From positions 14,996-56,832 of the forward strand of contig MHRI01000007.1 in assembly GCA_001820935.1 (NCBI GenBank): DNA of 41,837 bases. The letters run 5' to 3'. The translations under genes and the position numbers were made by a program. Of this stretch, positions 1 through 8,563 are shown piece by piece; position 1 is the first letter of the stretch, and each line of letters starts with the position of its first letter. The notes under the pieces are model-generated. The model was not told where the DNA came from and did not search any database. It worked only from the letters and a program-made list of their open reading frames with translations. The stretch comes from Candidatus Taylorbacteria bacterium RIFCSPHIGHO2_01_FULL_51_15 (GTDB lineage Bacteria; Patescibacteriota; Minisyncoccia; Phycocordibacterales; UBA10002).

Positions 1-1348
1 AGCCGCAGGACTTGGAATGTTGCGATACGACTTTGCGGAGATGAGAGGCGCGAAAACCGGATTTGAGTCTTCAGTGGGGAAGACGATCACTCTTGAAGGG
101 CTGATTGCTGATGAACCTGACGTGAGGGAGAGCAATACAAGATATGTCTTGCGTACCACCCCCTCTCCTGTCTCCCCCTCTCTAGAGGGGGAGAGGAAGA
201 AGGGAGAAACGAAGGTGCTTCTTACCATGCCTCATGAACCGCAATTTCGCTATGGAGACAAGGTGACTGTAGCAGGAAAGCTGGAGCGGCCGGAGAATTT
301 CACCGATGAAAAGACACTGCGCGAGGTGAACTATGTCTCCCACTTGGAGAAAGACGGGATCTACTTTGAGATGTTTCGACCCAAGATCACCCGCGCCGCT
401 TCCGGAGAGGGGCACGCGATTGTCGAAACACTATTTGCGTTCAAACACGCATTCATAAAAAACATTAATACGCTTATTCCCGAGCCACACGCCTCTCTCT
501 TAGGCGGTCTTGTCGTAGGGGCCAAACAGTCGCTCGGGAAAGAACTCTTGGATGACTTTCGCAAGGTCGGAGTAATTCACATCGTCGTCCTCTCCGGCTA
601 TAACATCACCATCATCGCCCTCTTCATCGAATGGATCCTCTCTCGTTTGAAGAAGAATGTCCGACTTCTCTTCGCGGCCATGGCGATGACACTCTTCGCC
701 ATCATGGTCGGCGGGAGCGCGACTGTAATCCGCGCGACGGTTATGGCGATTCTTGTACTCCTTGCTCGAGGAACAGGAAGAGTCTATGAGGTGACACGAG
801 CACTTCTTGTCGCCGGAGTGATCATGCTCCTCCACAACCCGAAGATACTCGTGTTCGACACCTCGTTTCAGCTCTCCTTTCTGGCGACGGTCGGTCTTAT
901 CTATGTCTCGCCATTTATCGAACCGAAAGTGAGGTGGATCACGGAATGGTGGCACATGCGGGAGATCGTGGTTGCCACCGTTGCGACACAATTGTTTGTG
1001 CTCCCATTCCTTCTCTATAAAACAGGCATGCTCTCGATCGTTTCGCTTCCGGTGAACTTACTTATTCTGACCGCGATCCCGCTTACGATGCTCTTCGGAT
1101 TTCTCGCCGGTATGGCGGCTTTCGTATCAACCGCGCTCGCTTTCCCTTTTGCCATGCTCGCTTACGCGCTGCTCGCGTACGAACTTTCCATAGTGGAGTG
1201 GTCTTCCTCGCTCTCATTTTCCGCCGTGTCCATACCGTATTTCCCTTTGTGGCTAGCCATATTCTCTTATGGCGTCTATGCAATGCTATTTATTCTGTTG
1301 CGTAAGAAGAAATCAACAGTGCCTTTCAGAGAAGGTCTGCTATCATAA
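1..1348 (+). CDS. comEC: ComEC/Rec2 channel domain protein, 5'-truncated by window
   Basis: The reading frame is open to the window edge (AAGLG precedes the first ATG at 17), so the N-terminus lies upstream. The visible part has an OB-like soluble region (about residues 20-125) and then the multi-TM Competence domain, with the family signature around IHIVVLSGYNITIIA (about residue 190) and at least six hydrophobic segments to the C-terminus. ComEC forms the inner-membrane channel for single-stranded DNA uptake in transformation. It stops without the usual C-terminal metallo-beta-lactamase domain, which is encoded separately at 2473-3333. Odd: residues about 49-65 (PSPVSPSLEGERKKG) are encoded by a GC-rich palindrome and look like an in-frame insertion. 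Confidence 0.9.
   Translation, partial: AAGLGMLRYDFAEMRGAKTGFESSVGKTITLEGLIADEPDVRESNTRYVLRTTPSPVSPSLEGERKKGETKVLLTMPHEPQFRYGDKVTVAGKLERPENFTDEKTLREVNYVSHLEKDGIYFEMFRPKITRAASGEGHAIVETLFAFKHAFIKNINTLIPEPHASLLGGLVVGAKQSLGKELLDDFRKVGVIHIVVLSGYNITIIALFIEWILSRLKKNVRLLFAAMAMTLFAIMVGGSATVIRATVMAILVLLARGTGRVYEVTRALLVAGVIMLLHNPKILVFDTSFQLSFLATVGLIYVSPFIEPKVRWITEWWHMREIVVATVATQLFVLPFLLYKTGMLSIVSLPVNLLILTAIPLTMLFGFLAGMAAFVSTALAFPFAMLAYALLAYELSIVEWSSSLSFSAVSIPYFPLWLAIFSYGVYAMLFILLRKKKSTVPFREGLLS
171..194. repeat. REP-like palindrome inserted in frame in comEC
   Basis: Arms TCTCCCCCTCT and AGAGGGGGAGA pair perfectly over 11 bp around a 2-nt loop. A near-identical 24-nt palindrome (one changed base in the left arm) lies at 30935-30958 and a shorter relative at 30992-31010. 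The sequence is translated inside ComEC. Confidence 0.65.
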
Positions 1349-1369
1349 GACTTTAGAACTCTCCTTGTT

Positions 1370-1819
1370 ATGAGAAATCTACAAACCCTTGATCGAGGGG
1401 GCTTCATTGATGTGCTCAGCTCTTTGTCGCCGGGCATTTGGACAGCGTCCATCGTAGATAGATGTATTCATTTGTGCCATGCAAACGATGAGCACATTCA
1501 TTCACCATCCACTGCTGTCTACTTTCATTTGACGGGGGACATCCTTCACCGTGGATCATTTTGGCATCCCGAAATCACCAAGCGATTCAATTTACCCTGG
1601 TGGATCGTTCTCGAAATTACCTACGCGGAAACGTGCTGCTCGGCAGGTGGCCGATGCTATGATAGTGAACTTCGGCTAGCGCTTCTCGAAGCAGTTGCCC
1701 CGCTCATACGCGAGGGCAATCTCACAATGTTTATGCGTGAGCTCAATCTCGAAAACCTCAAACACAAAGGGGTCGTTCGGGAATTCATCACCCCCACAGG
1801 GTCTCGTCTTACCATCTAG
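1370..1819 (+). CDS. hypothetical protein (149 aa)
   Basis: I do not recognise a family. The protein is soluble, with several His and Cys residues in its first half (CIHLCH, HIHS) and a Cys-rich patch ETCCSAGGRC near residue 90; the C-terminal half is predicted helical. It follows comEC by 21 nt and is followed by the convergent sod gene. A possible extended -10 box (TGCTATCAT, 1339-1346) lies just upstream, so it may have its own promoter. Cys/His spacing could bind metal, but no standard zinc-finger pattern is evident. Real gene status is likely from length and position, not proven. Confidence 0.5.
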   Translation: MRNLQTLDRGGFIDVLSSLSPGIWTASIVDRCIHLCHANDEHIHSPSTAVYFHLTGDILHRGSFWHPEITKRFNLPWWIVLEITYAETCCSAGGRCYDSELRLALLEAVAPLIREGNLTMFMRELNLENLKHKGVVREFITPTGSRLTI

Positions 1820-1860
1820 CTCTCATCGCCTCTCGCGATTTGAGCTAGTATTCTTTTCGT

Positions 1861-2454
1861 CTACTTTTGAGCTTCTTTAAAATTCTTTTCGATTACGTCC
1901 CAATTTAGATTCGCAAAAAAATCTTCCACATACTGTTTCTTTCCGCTTGGCTGATAGTCGGCAACATATGAGTGTTCCCACATGTCGAGGCCAAGGATGA
2001 GTGAGCAGGCTTGTAGTTGCCCGAGGTGTTGCTCATCAACCCACGCGTGCAAGAGCCGTTTTGACGCCGGATCATAGTAGAGCATGGCCCAACCGATGCC
2101 GCGCGTGAGCGCGATTGCCTTACACTCCGCGAGCCAGGCATCAAGGGAACCCCAAGTTTGCCCGACTGCTTTTGCGAGAGGGCCGCTTGTGGAGATGGGA
2201 GTCGGACCTCCCTCCAAACTCCTGAAATACACCTCATGATTTCGCATACCATTAAATTCAAACCCGAATCGGCGCATCACCTCGCCTAACGCATACGCAT
2301 TTTTTTCCGCGTCTTCTTTAAGTTCCTCAATCTTCTCCAAAACGAGGTTCGCGTGCTTCACATAGCCCGCGTAGAGTTTGAGATGCTCCTCGATATTCCT
2401 TTTTGAGATTCCCTTTAACTCTGGGATGTTGAATTTTTGCTCAATGAATGACAT
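1861..2454 (-). CDS. sodA: superoxide dismutase, Fe/Mn family
   Basis: The 197-aa protein matches the Fe/Mn superoxide dismutase family, which converts superoxide to oxygen and hydrogen peroxide. Metal ligands are visible as His24 (IEEHLKLY), His73 (NGMRNHEVYF), Asp157 and His161 (DMWEHSY). Gly69 at the N-terminal second-sphere site and the Gln142-His143 pair (DEQHLG) where Mn enzymes carry Gln or His argue against a classical Fe-SodB; Gly155, two before Asp157, also suggests Mn use. This is inference, and the symbol is provisional. The canonical HH of the first motif is replaced by LY. The gene is transcribed opposite to the comEC pieces on either side, and a -10-like TATGAT ends 6 nt before ATG. 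Confidence 0.88.
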   Translation of the reverse strand: MSFIEQKFNIPELKGISKRNIEEHLKLYAGYVKHANLVLEKIEELKEDAEKNAYALGEVMRRFGFEFNGMRNHEVYFRSLEGGPTPISTSGPLAKAVGQTWGSLDAWLAECKAIALTRGIGWAMLYYDPASKRLLHAWVDEQHLGQLQACSLILGLDMWEHSYVADYQPSGKKQYVEDFFANLNWDVIEKNFKEAQK

Positions 2455-2458
2455 ATCG

Positions 2459-2470
2459 CTATCATATCAT
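2459..2470. promoter_or_regulatory. overlapping divergent -10 elements for sod and the ComEC lactamase gene
   Basis: Two overlapping TATCAT words read rightward (2460-2465 and 2465-2470); read leftward they give TATGAT (2466-2461). The first ends 7 nt before the ATG at 2473 and the leftward box ends 6 nt before the sod ATG, so both mRNAs could be leaderless. No good -35 box was found. Confidence 0.5.
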
Positions 2471-2472
2471 GT

Positions 2473-3333
2473 ATGGGAAGACTCTTGAAACATCTACCTT
2501 GGTATCTGCTTGGATTCATTTTTGTGGCTACATTTTTCATCTGGTATGTCATGGCGCGCGAAGATCGAGGAGGACTTCTGACGGTCGCCTTTTTGGATAT
2601 TGGGCAGGGAGACGCTATTTTCATCGAGTCGCCGACGGGCGCGCAGATGCTTATTGACGGCGGCCCGGGAGCCATCGTGCTTCGAGAGCTGGGGAAAGTC
2701 ATGCCCTTTTACGACCGCTCCATCGATCTACTCCTTGTATCCAACCCTGACAGCGACCACATGTCCGGATTTCTTGATGTGCTTCGCTCATTCACCGTAA
2801 GCACTCTTGTCGAGCCGGGAACCGTGGGAGCTTCGGCTGATTATCGTTCTCTGCTGGAAGAAGTTAAAAAGGAAGGAGCCTCGCATGTTATCGCCAAACG
2901 AGGACAAAACCTAAACTTAGGTGGCGGAGCATATTTTGAAATCCTCTTTCCCGACCGTGATGCGTCGGGTCTTTCAACCAATGACGGATCAATTATAGGC
3001 AAGCTTGTGTACGGGACTACATCATTTCTCTTTCCTGGAGACACCACGACTGCCATAGAGGAGTATGTCGCGTCAGTGGATAGAGAACACCTTGATGTTG
3101 ATGTGCTAAAGGTCGCGCATCATGGCTCAAAGACTTCTACGAGTGAGGCGCTCCTTGGGTTCGCATCGCCCAAGATGGCTGTCATCTCCGCGGGCAAGGA
3201 CAACAAGTACGGTCATCCGCACAAGGAAGTGCTCGATCGGCTGGAACAGTTTGACGTGGAAACCCTCGGTACGTATGAAAAGGGAAGCGTGGTCATGGAA
3301 TCAAACGGAGAAACTATTTGGATAAAAAAATAG
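2473..3333 (+). CDS. ComEC-type metallo-beta-lactamase domain protein, membrane anchored
   Basis: One N-terminal TM segment (about residues 9-28) is followed by a metallo-beta-lactamase fold: FLDIGQGDA, LIDGGPG, SNPDSDHMSG and VLKVAHHGSKTS are the motifs of the ComEC C-terminal domain. That domain is thought to act in processing incoming DNA. The first His of the usual HxDxDH motif is Asn here. The domain is fused to the channel in most bacteria; here it is a separate gene 1.1 kb away with its own membrane anchor, separated by a hypothetical gene and an oppositely oriented sod. A stand-alone hydrolase is the alternative, but the closeness to the channel gene favours a split ComEC. Confidence 0.85.
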   Translation: MGRLLKHLPWYLLGFIFVATFFIWYVMAREDRGGLLTVAFLDIGQGDAIFIESPTGAQMLIDGGPGAIVLRELGKVMPFYDRSIDLLLVSNPDSDHMSGFLDVLRSFTVSTLVEPGTVGASADYRSLLEEVKKEGASHVIAKRGQNLNLGGGAYFEILFPDRDASGLSTNDGSIIGKLVYGTTSFLFPGDTTTAIEEYVASVDREHLDVDVLKVAHHGSKTSTSEALLGFASPKMAVISAGKDNKYGHPHKEVLDRLEQFDVETLGTYEKGSVVMESNGETIWIKK

Positions 3334-3350
3334 CCAGAGACAGCTCTGGC
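3323..3350 (-). terminator. Rho-independent terminator, minus strand
   Basis: Stem GCCAGAG/CTCTGGC with a 4-nt loop; read on the minus strand it is followed by a run of seven T. It lies just after the stop of the membrane gene at 3359-3772 and overlaps the end of the convergent plus gene. Confidence 0.7.
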
Positions 3351-3358
3351 CAAGGCGC

Positions 3359-3772
3359 TCACCACTTTTTGGGCTCAAAGTTATACGATCTCTCCGCGTA
3401 CCACTTGTAGTGACGCATCTCCCTCCGATCCCTATCTTCCGGATACAGTGAAAGATGGATCGAGACAGTGTTATCGAGAATTCTGACGAGTTGTTTATAG
3501 TAACCCACATTTTCCGCATTAATGGCTGTTTCGCCCGTCCAGCGGTGGAGTACTTTGTACACTCGCTCGCATTCCATCCGAGAGCGCGCGCGATTTTTGA
3601 TCTCACACAACGCTTCAGAGACGGGAGACCATGCCATGCAAATCCCGCAGATGCCCGCCGCAGTAAGAAGCAGCGTACCCGTAAACTCACGAAGAAAGTG
3701 ATGCCAATAGGAAAAAGTCATGAGAAGGGCCAGCAGAGCAAGCCCCAATATACGGAAAAGGACAGTGCTCAT
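3359..3772 (-). CDS. hypothetical membrane protein (137 aa)
   Basis: Two hydrophobic segments sit at the N-terminus (about residues 5-20 and 30-48). A basic and acidic cytoplasmic tail with many Arg, Glu and Tyr residues follows. No family is recognised. It is convergent with the ComEC lactamase gene and has a clear terminator at its end. A +-strand frame of 110 aa overlaps it, but the membrane-protein composition and the terminator support the minus strand. Confidence 0.6.
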   Translation of the reverse strand: MSTVLFRILGLALLALLMTFSYWHHFLREFTGTLLLTAAGICGICMAWSPVSEALCEIKNRARSRMECERVYKVLHRWTGETAINAENVGYYKQLVRILDNTVSIHLSLYPEDRDRREMRHYKWYAERSYNFEPKKW

Positions 3773-3864
3773 ACGATCTGCCTATAGGATATCCGTCTTA
3801 CAATCCCGCAGCAAGCGAGTGCGCTCCTTTTCCTTCTACTAGCTACTTTCTATGTACTAGTGGA

Positions 3865-4104
3865 TTAGATGAGTCCCGCTTTTTTGAGCGTGGCATAAGC
3901 GCCATTTTTGTTGATGGTCTTAATGGCTCTTGTGGAGAGCACTATTGAAATAGACTTTTTAAGCTCCGGGATGTAGATGCGCTTCTTTTGCAGGTTTAAC
4001 TGACGGCGGCTCATGCCGGTTGGATTGAACTGCGTCGCGCGGGTGCGGTTACTGTAGCCTCCGGCGCGCTTCGGACCTCGTTTGGTGATGGGACAAATCT
4101 TCAT
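3865..4104 (-). CDS. rpmB: 50S ribosomal protein L28
   Basis: The 79-aa protein shows the bL28 pattern: MKICPITKRGPKRAGG at the start, then NLQKKRIYIPELKK and STRAIKTINKNG. It is a large-subunit structural protein. Length is normal. It is transcribed away from the M50 protease gene across a spacer rich in CTAATT words. No Shine-Dalgarno is visible before ATG. Confidence 0.93.
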   Translation of the reverse strand: MKICPITKRGPKRAGGYSNRTRATQFNPTGMSRRQLNLQKKRIYIPELKKSISIVLSTRAIKTINKNGAYATLKKAGLI

Positions 4105-4119
4105 ACAATTATTCTGATT

Positions 4120-4245
4120 GATCTAATTACTCTAATTATTCTAAAGAATCGACAAGTCTCAATTCCTAAATTGAGAATTGGCCATTGAGTTTTCCTTAGG
4201 TCAATTAGATTAATTAGAAGAATTAGGTTAATTCCGATTTAGGCT
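4120..4245. promoter_or_regulatory. word-repeat spacer between rpmB and the M50 protease gene
   Basis: The left arm has CTAATTACTCTAATTATTCT and the right arm AATTAGATTAATTAGAAG-type words that complement it. A perfect inner hairpin CTCAATT/AATTGAG lies near 4156. A possible -10 (TATCAT, 4255-4260) follows, 12 nt before the protease ATG. Confidence 0.5.
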
Positions 4246-4272
4246 TCACGATGGTATCATAATTCCACCAAC

Positions 4273-4884
4273 ATGCAACTGGACGTTATCTTTCAAATCG
4301 CAGTACTTATCATGTCTGTCGTGGTTCACGAAGTCTCCCATGGCTTTGTGGCCAACTACCTCGGTGACCCGACGGCGCGGCTTCAAGGAAGATTGACGAT
4401 AAATCCCCTCCCGCACATTGACCCCATCGGGTCGGTACTGGTACCGCTTCTTCTTTTCTTCTCAAGCACCGGTGTCTTATTTGGCTGGGCGAAGCCGGTG
4501 CCGGTGAATCCGTACAATCTTCGCGGAAAACATGGAGAAGCTCTTGTCGCGGCCGCCGGTCCGCTTTCAAACATCGCCATCGCCCTTATCTTCGGTTTCC
4601 TTATCAGGGCGGGAGAGAGTCTGTTACCGCCCTCCTTTTTAGAGATAGCCGTATCAGTGGTCATCATTAACATCGTTTTGGCTATTTTTAACCTCGTTCC
4701 CATACCGCCACTCGATGGTTCCAAGGTGTTATTTTCTTTTTTACCGTATGAACTGCAGAGTATCCGTGATTCGCTCGAACGCTATGGGTTCTTCATCGTC
4801 CTCATCTTTATCGTCTTTCTCTGGCAGTATCTAACGCCAGTCATTGAGTTCATATTTTCCCTCGTAACTGGTCTACGGCTCTGA
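4273..4884 (+). CDS. site-2 protease family membrane metallopeptidase (M50)
   Basis: The 203-aa protein has five or six predicted membrane segments. The zinc motif HEVSH is at residues 19-23, with the partner motif NLVPIPPLDG near residue 145, where Asp completes the zinc site. These are the hallmarks of M50/S2P intramembrane proteases. The compact form lacks a PDZ domain and resembles the short YwhC-like branch. The substrate is unknown. It sits between rpmB and the rpsL promoter and is probably its own transcription unit. Confidence 0.9.
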   Translation: MQLDVIFQIAVLIMSVVVHEVSHGFVANYLGDPTARLQGRLTINPLPHIDPIGSVLVPLLLFFSSTGVLFGWAKPVPVNPYNLRGKHGEALVAAAGPLSNIAIALIFGFLIRAGESLLPPSFLEIAVSVVIINIVLAIFNLVPIPPLDGSKVLFSFLPYELQSIRDSLERYGFFIVLIFIVFLWQYLTPVIEFIFSLVTGLRL

Positions 4885-4885
4885 T

Positions 4886-4914
4886 TTGCCTTTCTATAGG
4901 GACTATAGTAGAGT
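4886..4914 (+). promoter_or_regulatory. candidate promoter for the rpsL (str) cluster
   Basis: TTGCCT (4886-4891), a 17-nt spacer and TAGAGT (4909-4914). It lies just after the protease stop and before the A/T-rich hairpin leader of rpsL. The match is moderate. Confidence 0.4.
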
Positions 4915-4924
4915 ACTGGGGCTG

Positions 4925-5030
4925 TAATTTTCAATTTGCAATTTACAATTTTCAAATAAAACTCAAAATTAAAGAATTTCTAAATTAGACATTGACTGAA
5001 AATTGATAATTGAAACTTGGAAATTTGCTT
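4925..5030 (+). promoter_or_regulatory. rpsL leader hairpin of CAATTT/AAATTG words
   Basis: The 5' arm repeats CAATTT-type words and the 3' arm holds their complements (AAAATTGATAATTGAAAC). The ATG at 5037 follows with no Shine-Dalgarno. Confidence 0.5.
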
Positions 5031-5036
5031 TAGGAT

Positions 5037-5450
5037 ATGTCTACCATTAATCAACTCGTCAAACGCGGTCGTAAGACTGCCGCGCGTAAGAGCAAAACTC
5101 CCGCACTCACGAAAGGTTTTAACGTTCTCAAAAACAGACCGGTCTTTTACAATGCCCCTTTTAAACGAGGCGTGTGTACGAAGGTAACCACGAAAACTCC
5201 CCGCAAGCCCAACTCCGCAATCCGTAAAATCGCCCGTGTGCGCCTTACCAACGGCATGGAAGTCACCGCCTACATCCCTGGTATGGGACACAACCTACAG
5301 GAGCACGCGGTAGTACTCCTTCGTGGTGGTCGAGTCAAAGACGTTAACCTCCGTTATCAAATCGTTCGAGGCGTACTCGATGCCGGTGGAGTAGAGAAGC
5401 GTATGAAAGGGAGAAGCTCGTATGGTGCCAAGCGGCCAAAAGCCGCTTAA
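5037..5450 (+). CDS. rpsL: 30S ribosomal protein S12
   Basis: The 137-aa protein starts [13 protein letters not shown] and carries the conserved S12 core [20 protein letters not shown] and [10 protein letters not shown], which lies at the decoding centre. Lysines in the streptomycin-resistance motifs (TPRKPNSA and [10 protein letters not shown] regions) are present. A basic, slightly extended C-terminus ([17 protein letters not shown]) follows. It is the first gene of the str cluster rpsL-rpsG-fusA-tuf-rpsJ. Confidence 0.97.
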   Translation: MSTINQLVKRGRKTAARKSKTPALTKGFNVLKNRPVFYNAPFKRGVCTKVTTKTPRKPNSAIRKIARVRLTNGMEVTAYIPGMGHNLQEHAVVLLRGGRVKDVNLRYQIVRGVLDAGGVEKRMKGRSSYGAKRPKAA

Positions 5451-5454
5451 GAAT

Positions 5455-5515
5455 ATAGAATAATGAATTAGGAATTAAGCTTAATTCAGAATTCATACTT
5501 CATAATTCATCTACA
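5455..5515 (+). promoter_or_regulatory. rpsG leader hairpin of AATTCAT words
   Basis: GAATTAGGAATTAAG on the left pairs with CTTAATTCAGAATTC on the right through a central AATTAAGCTTAATT palindrome; further ATTCAT words run to the ATG at 5517. No Shine-Dalgarno. Confidence 0.55.
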
Positions 5516-5516
5516 A

Positions 5517-5987
5517 ATGAGACGCAAAGTAAAAAACCGAAAAGAGTTAGCTCCCGATGCGATCTACAACTCGCAGAAGGTGACGAAGCTCATTAACTAC
5601 GTGATGGAAGACGGCAAGAAGGAGGCCGCGCGGAAAATCGTATTCGGTGCATTCTCCATTATTAAAGAGAAACAGAAAGTGGAGAATCCGCTTGAAGTTT
5701 TCGATACGGCGCTTAAAAACATCACTCCACTTATGGAAGTGCGTTCTCGTCGTGTCGGTGGTGCCAACTATCAGGTGCCTGTAGAAGTTCGCCCCGACCG
5801 TCGCACCGCGCTCGCGTTTCGATGGCTCATCGGTGCGGCTCGCGGAAAGAAAGGAAAACCGATGCGGATGAAACTCGCCGAAGAGCTCATGCTCGCCGCC
5901 AAAAACGAGGGTGACGCGGTGAAAAAGCGCGAAAATGTCCACAAGATGGCCGAGGCCAACAAGGCCTTTGCGCATTTTGCGTGGTAA
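5517..5987 (+). CDS. rpsG: 30S ribosomal protein S7
   Basis: The 156-aa protein has the normal length for uS7 and begins [19 protein letters not shown]. Conserved features include the [12 protein letters not shown] helix, the [19 protein letters not shown] hairpin that contacts 16S rRNA, and the [12 protein letters not shown] end. It organises the small-subunit head. A T-rich hairpin downstream (6073-6098) may end or weaken transcription before fusA. Confidence 0.97.
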   Translation: MRRKVKNRKELAPDAIYNSQKVTKLINYVMEDGKKEAARKIVFGAFSIIKEKQKVENPLEVFDTALKNITPLMEVRSRRVGGANYQVPVEVRPDRRTALAFRWLIGAARGKKGKPMRMKLAEELMLAAKNEGDAVKKRENVHKMAEANKAFAHFAW

Positions 5988-6072
5988 CACAAACCAGCTG
6001 TTAGCTTCTAGCTGATAGCTTTTAGGAAAGAAAGCTCAGCTTTGCATTTTTGTCTTCTATAGGCTATTCTAC

Positions 6073-6098
6073 GAATGCCTTTGAGGCATTTTCTTTTT
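6073..6098 (+). terminator. candidate terminator between rpsG and fusA
   Basis: AATGCC/GGCATT stem with a 5-nt loop, followed by a T-rich tract. The stem is short, so it may only attenuate. Confidence 0.5.
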
Positions 6099-6119
6099 AT
6101 AAGAAACTCACGAATCAAG

Positions 6120-6199
6120 CACGAATTGAAGAACGCGAATTCCTCGAATCCGATTCGGGATTATTCGAGTCAGAATTAGAGTTTGATTAGCGATTATTC
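6120..6199 (+). promoter_or_regulatory. fusA leader with CTCGAAT/ATTCGAG hairpin and TTAGAGTTTGATT box
   Basis: CGAATC/GATTCG pairs inside CTCGAAT/ATTCGAG. TTAGAGTTTGATT (6176-6188) then precedes the ATG. Related boxes precede rpsJ (9830-9842, one change), rplB (13482-13494) and rplV (14957-14969). Confidence 0.6.
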
Positions 6200-8344
6200 A
6201 TGCAACGAGACTACCCATTAGAGAGAGTGCGTAATTTTGGAATCATCGCACATATCGACGCTGGCAAGACGACGACCAGCGAGCGCATTTTGTTCTACAC
6301 CGGCATGATCCACAGAATCGGCGAGGTGCATGAGGGCGAGACCACGACCGATTGGATGGAACAAGAGCGCGAGCGGGGTATCACCATCACGGCCGCGGCC
6401 ATCACCTGTTTCTGGAATCCGACTTATTCCCCAAAGGGCGACATCTCGCAGAAGCATCGTTTCAACATCATCGACACCCCCGGGCACATCGACTTCACCG
6501 TCGAAGTGAAGCGCTCTCTTCGCGTACTTGACGGAGCCGTTGTCGTCTTTGACGGTGTCGCTGGCGTGGAACCTCAGTCTGAAACCAACTGGCGCTACGC
6601 CGACGAAGGAGAAGTGCCTCGTATTTGCTTTATCAACAAGCTCGACCGCATGGGCGCGTCTTTCGAGAAATCATTTGCTTCGATCCTGGACCGTCTCAAC
6701 AAAAACGCGGTTCGCATGCAGATCCCTATCGGACTTGAAGAACATTTTGAAGGCGTCATCGACCTTCTGAAGATGAAAGCCTACGATTTTCAAGGCGAGA
6801 AGGGTATTGAGGTGATCGAAAAGGATATTCCTTCCGACTATGTCGAGGAAGCAAAGAAGTATCGGGCTGAGCTTATCGAGAGAATCGTTGAGCAGGATGA
6901 CCGTCTGTGCAGCGAGTATCTCGAAGGCAAGGAACCTCCTCTTGAAGTGCTGAAAGCCACCCTCCGAAAAGCGGTCATCGCAAATAAGATTTTTCCCGTC
7001 TTTACCGGATCGGCTCTCAAAAACAAAGGAGTACAGCTTGTGCTCGACGCCGTCGTTGATTACCTGCCCTCTCCGCTTGATATGCCCGCCGTTAAGGCCA
7101 CGGACGTAAAAACAGGTGAGCCCGCGCTTCGCCACGCGAGCGACGAAGAGCCGTTTTCCGCACTCGTCTTTAAACTTCAGAGCGACCCTTTCGTTGGCCA
7201 ACTCGCGTTTTTCCGAGTGTATTCGGGAAGTGTTGAAGCGGGAACGTATGTCTACAATTCCACGACGGGAAATCGAGAACGCCTTTCCCGCATTGTTCGC
7301 CTGCAGGCTGACAAGCGCGAGGAGGTGAAGAAAGTATTTGCCGGAGAAATTGCGGCGGCGGTGGGCCTCAAAGACGCAAGAACGTCGCATACCCTCTGCG
7401 ATGAGGCGCATCCAATCGTACTCGAAGCGATTAAATTCGCGGATCCGGTTATCTCACTTCGCATCGAACCAAAAACGAAAGCCGATCAGGAGAAGATGGG
7501 TTTTGCCCTGAAACGTCTTGCGGATGAAGACCCCACCTTTAAAATCAAGAGCGATCAGGAAACGGGGGAGACGGTCATTATGGGCATGGGGGAGCTACAG
7601 CTTGAGATCATGGTTGACCGAATGAAACGCGAGTTTGCCGTAGTCGCTAACGTCGGTAAGCCGCAAGTGGCGTACCGCGAGACTATTCAAGGTGAGGCGG
7701 AAGCGGAGAATAAATACATCAAACAGACGGGTGGTCGAGGCCAGTACGGCCATGTCAAAGTATCCGTTCGCCCAATGAAGCCAATCGACCCTGAAGCAAA
7801 GGTCAAGAAGAACGTCAAACGCTACGATCACTTTGAATTCATCGATTCGATCAAGGGAGGCGTCATCCCCCAGGAGTTTATTCCGGCAGTTGAAAAAGGA
7901 GTCAAGGAGGGACTTGAGCACGGCGTGGTTGCCGGTTTTCAACTCGTCGACGTTTCCGTCGAACTCACGTTCGGTTCGTATCACGACGTTGATTCATCGG
8001 AGATCGCGTTCAAAATCGCCGGTTCGCAGGCGGTCCAAGATGCCTGCAAGCGCGCACGCCCGGTCATTCTCGAGCCGATCATGAAGGTGGAAGTAGTGAC
8101 GCCGGATAAATTCCTCGGCGATGTCACGGGGCACCTCAATTCAAAACGAGGGGAAGTGCAAAACGTATCCGACCGCGGCCTGAATAAAGTCGTGGCCGCA
8201 AAAGTACCCCTCGCCGAGATGTTCGGGTACATCACAACGCTACGGTCCATGACCGAAGGGCGAGCGAGCTTTACCATGGAGTTTGATCATTATGAAGCGG
8301 TGCCTCCAAACGTGGCGCAGACGATCATAGAGTCCAGAAAATAG
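6200..8344 (+). CDS. fusA: translation elongation factor G
   Basis: The 714-aa GTPase drives ribosomal translocation. G-domain motifs are clear: AHIDAGKTT (residues 17-25), the switch region [16 protein letters not shown] and NKLD. Domains II to V follow, with [23 protein letters not shown] (domain III) and [12 protein letters not shown] (domain IV). There is a short insertion after the switch ([12 protein letters not shown]). The length is close to the bacterial norm. It starts at ATG with no Shine-Dalgarno, after a word-repeat leader. Confidence 0.97.
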   Translation: MQRDYPLERVRNFGIIAHIDAGKTTTSERILFYTGMIHRIGEVHEGETTTDWMEQERERGITITAAAITCFWNPTYSPKGDISQKHRFNIIDTPGHIDFTVEVKRSLRVLDGAVVVFDGVAGVEPQSETNWRYADEGEVPRICFINKLDRMGASFEKSFASILDRLNKNAVRMQIPIGLEEHFEGVIDLLKMKAYDFQGEKGIEVIEKDIPSDYVEEAKKYRAELIERIVEQDDRLCSEYLEGKEPPLEVLKATLRKAVIANKIFPVFTGSALKNKGVQLVLDAVVDYLPSPLDMPAVKATDVKTGEPALRHASDEEPFSALVFKLQSDPFVGQLAFFRVYSGSVEAGTYVYNSTTGNRERLSRIVRLQADKREEVKKVFAGEIAAAVGLKDARTSHTLCDEAHPIVLEAIKFADPVISLRIEPKTKADQEKMGFALKRLADEDPTFKIKSDQETGETVIMGMGELQLEIMVDRMKREFAVVANVGKPQVAYRETIQGEAEAENKYIKQTGGRGQYGHVKVSVRPMKPIDPEAKVKKNVKRYDHFEFIDSIKGGVIPQEFIPAVEKGVKEGLEHGVVAGFQLVDVSVELTFGSYHDVDSSEIAFKIAGSQAVQDACKRARPVILEPIMKVEVVTPDKFLGDVTGHLNSKRGEVQNVSDRGLNKVVAAKVPLAEMFGYITTLRSMTEGRASFTMEFDHYEAVPPNVAQTIIESRK

Positions 8345-8349
8345 CGCGA

Positions 8350-8378
8350 TTGCACTTTCCCCGCCTTTTTGTTACTAT
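8350..8378 (+). promoter_or_regulatory. promoter for tuf
   Basis: TTGCAC (8350-8355), a 17-nt spacer and TACTAT (8373-8378), with TG just before the -10 (extended -10). It begins 6 nt after the fusA stop, giving tuf its own start and a leader of about 180 nt. Confidence 0.7.
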
Positions 8379-8384
8379 ACTCCA

Positions 8385-8563
8385 GCATGCTTTTGCCCTA
8401 ATGGGCCTAGTTGTGTGTCCACATTATTAGCTGGGTAATAAGAATCCGAAGCACGAAATCTGAAATCCGAGACAAATTCAAAGCTCCAAGCGACTCACTA
8501 AGGTCGCTTAGAATTTAGATATTGTTTCGAATTTCGATATTCGAATTTCGAGTTTTCAAAAAT
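8385..8563 (+). promoter_or_regulatory. tuf structured leader
   Basis: The leader holds a small GCCC/GGGC hairpin near 8400, an AAGCGAC/GTCGCTT hairpin near 8490-8510, and paired CGAAAT/ATTTCG-type words around them. It ends in TTTTCAAAAAT before ATG, without a Shine-Dalgarno. Confidence 0.45.

Noticed and set aside
3455-3787. Plus-strand frame of 110 aa
   Set aside because: The overlapping minus frame encodes a membrane protein followed by a proper terminator.
8522-8563. Upstream TTG start for EF-Tu, and similar upstream starts for S10, L2, L22, L4, S3, L16, L29 and L18
   Set aside because: The added residues come from leader hairpins and are absent from the families; an ATG at the conserved N-terminus exists in each case.
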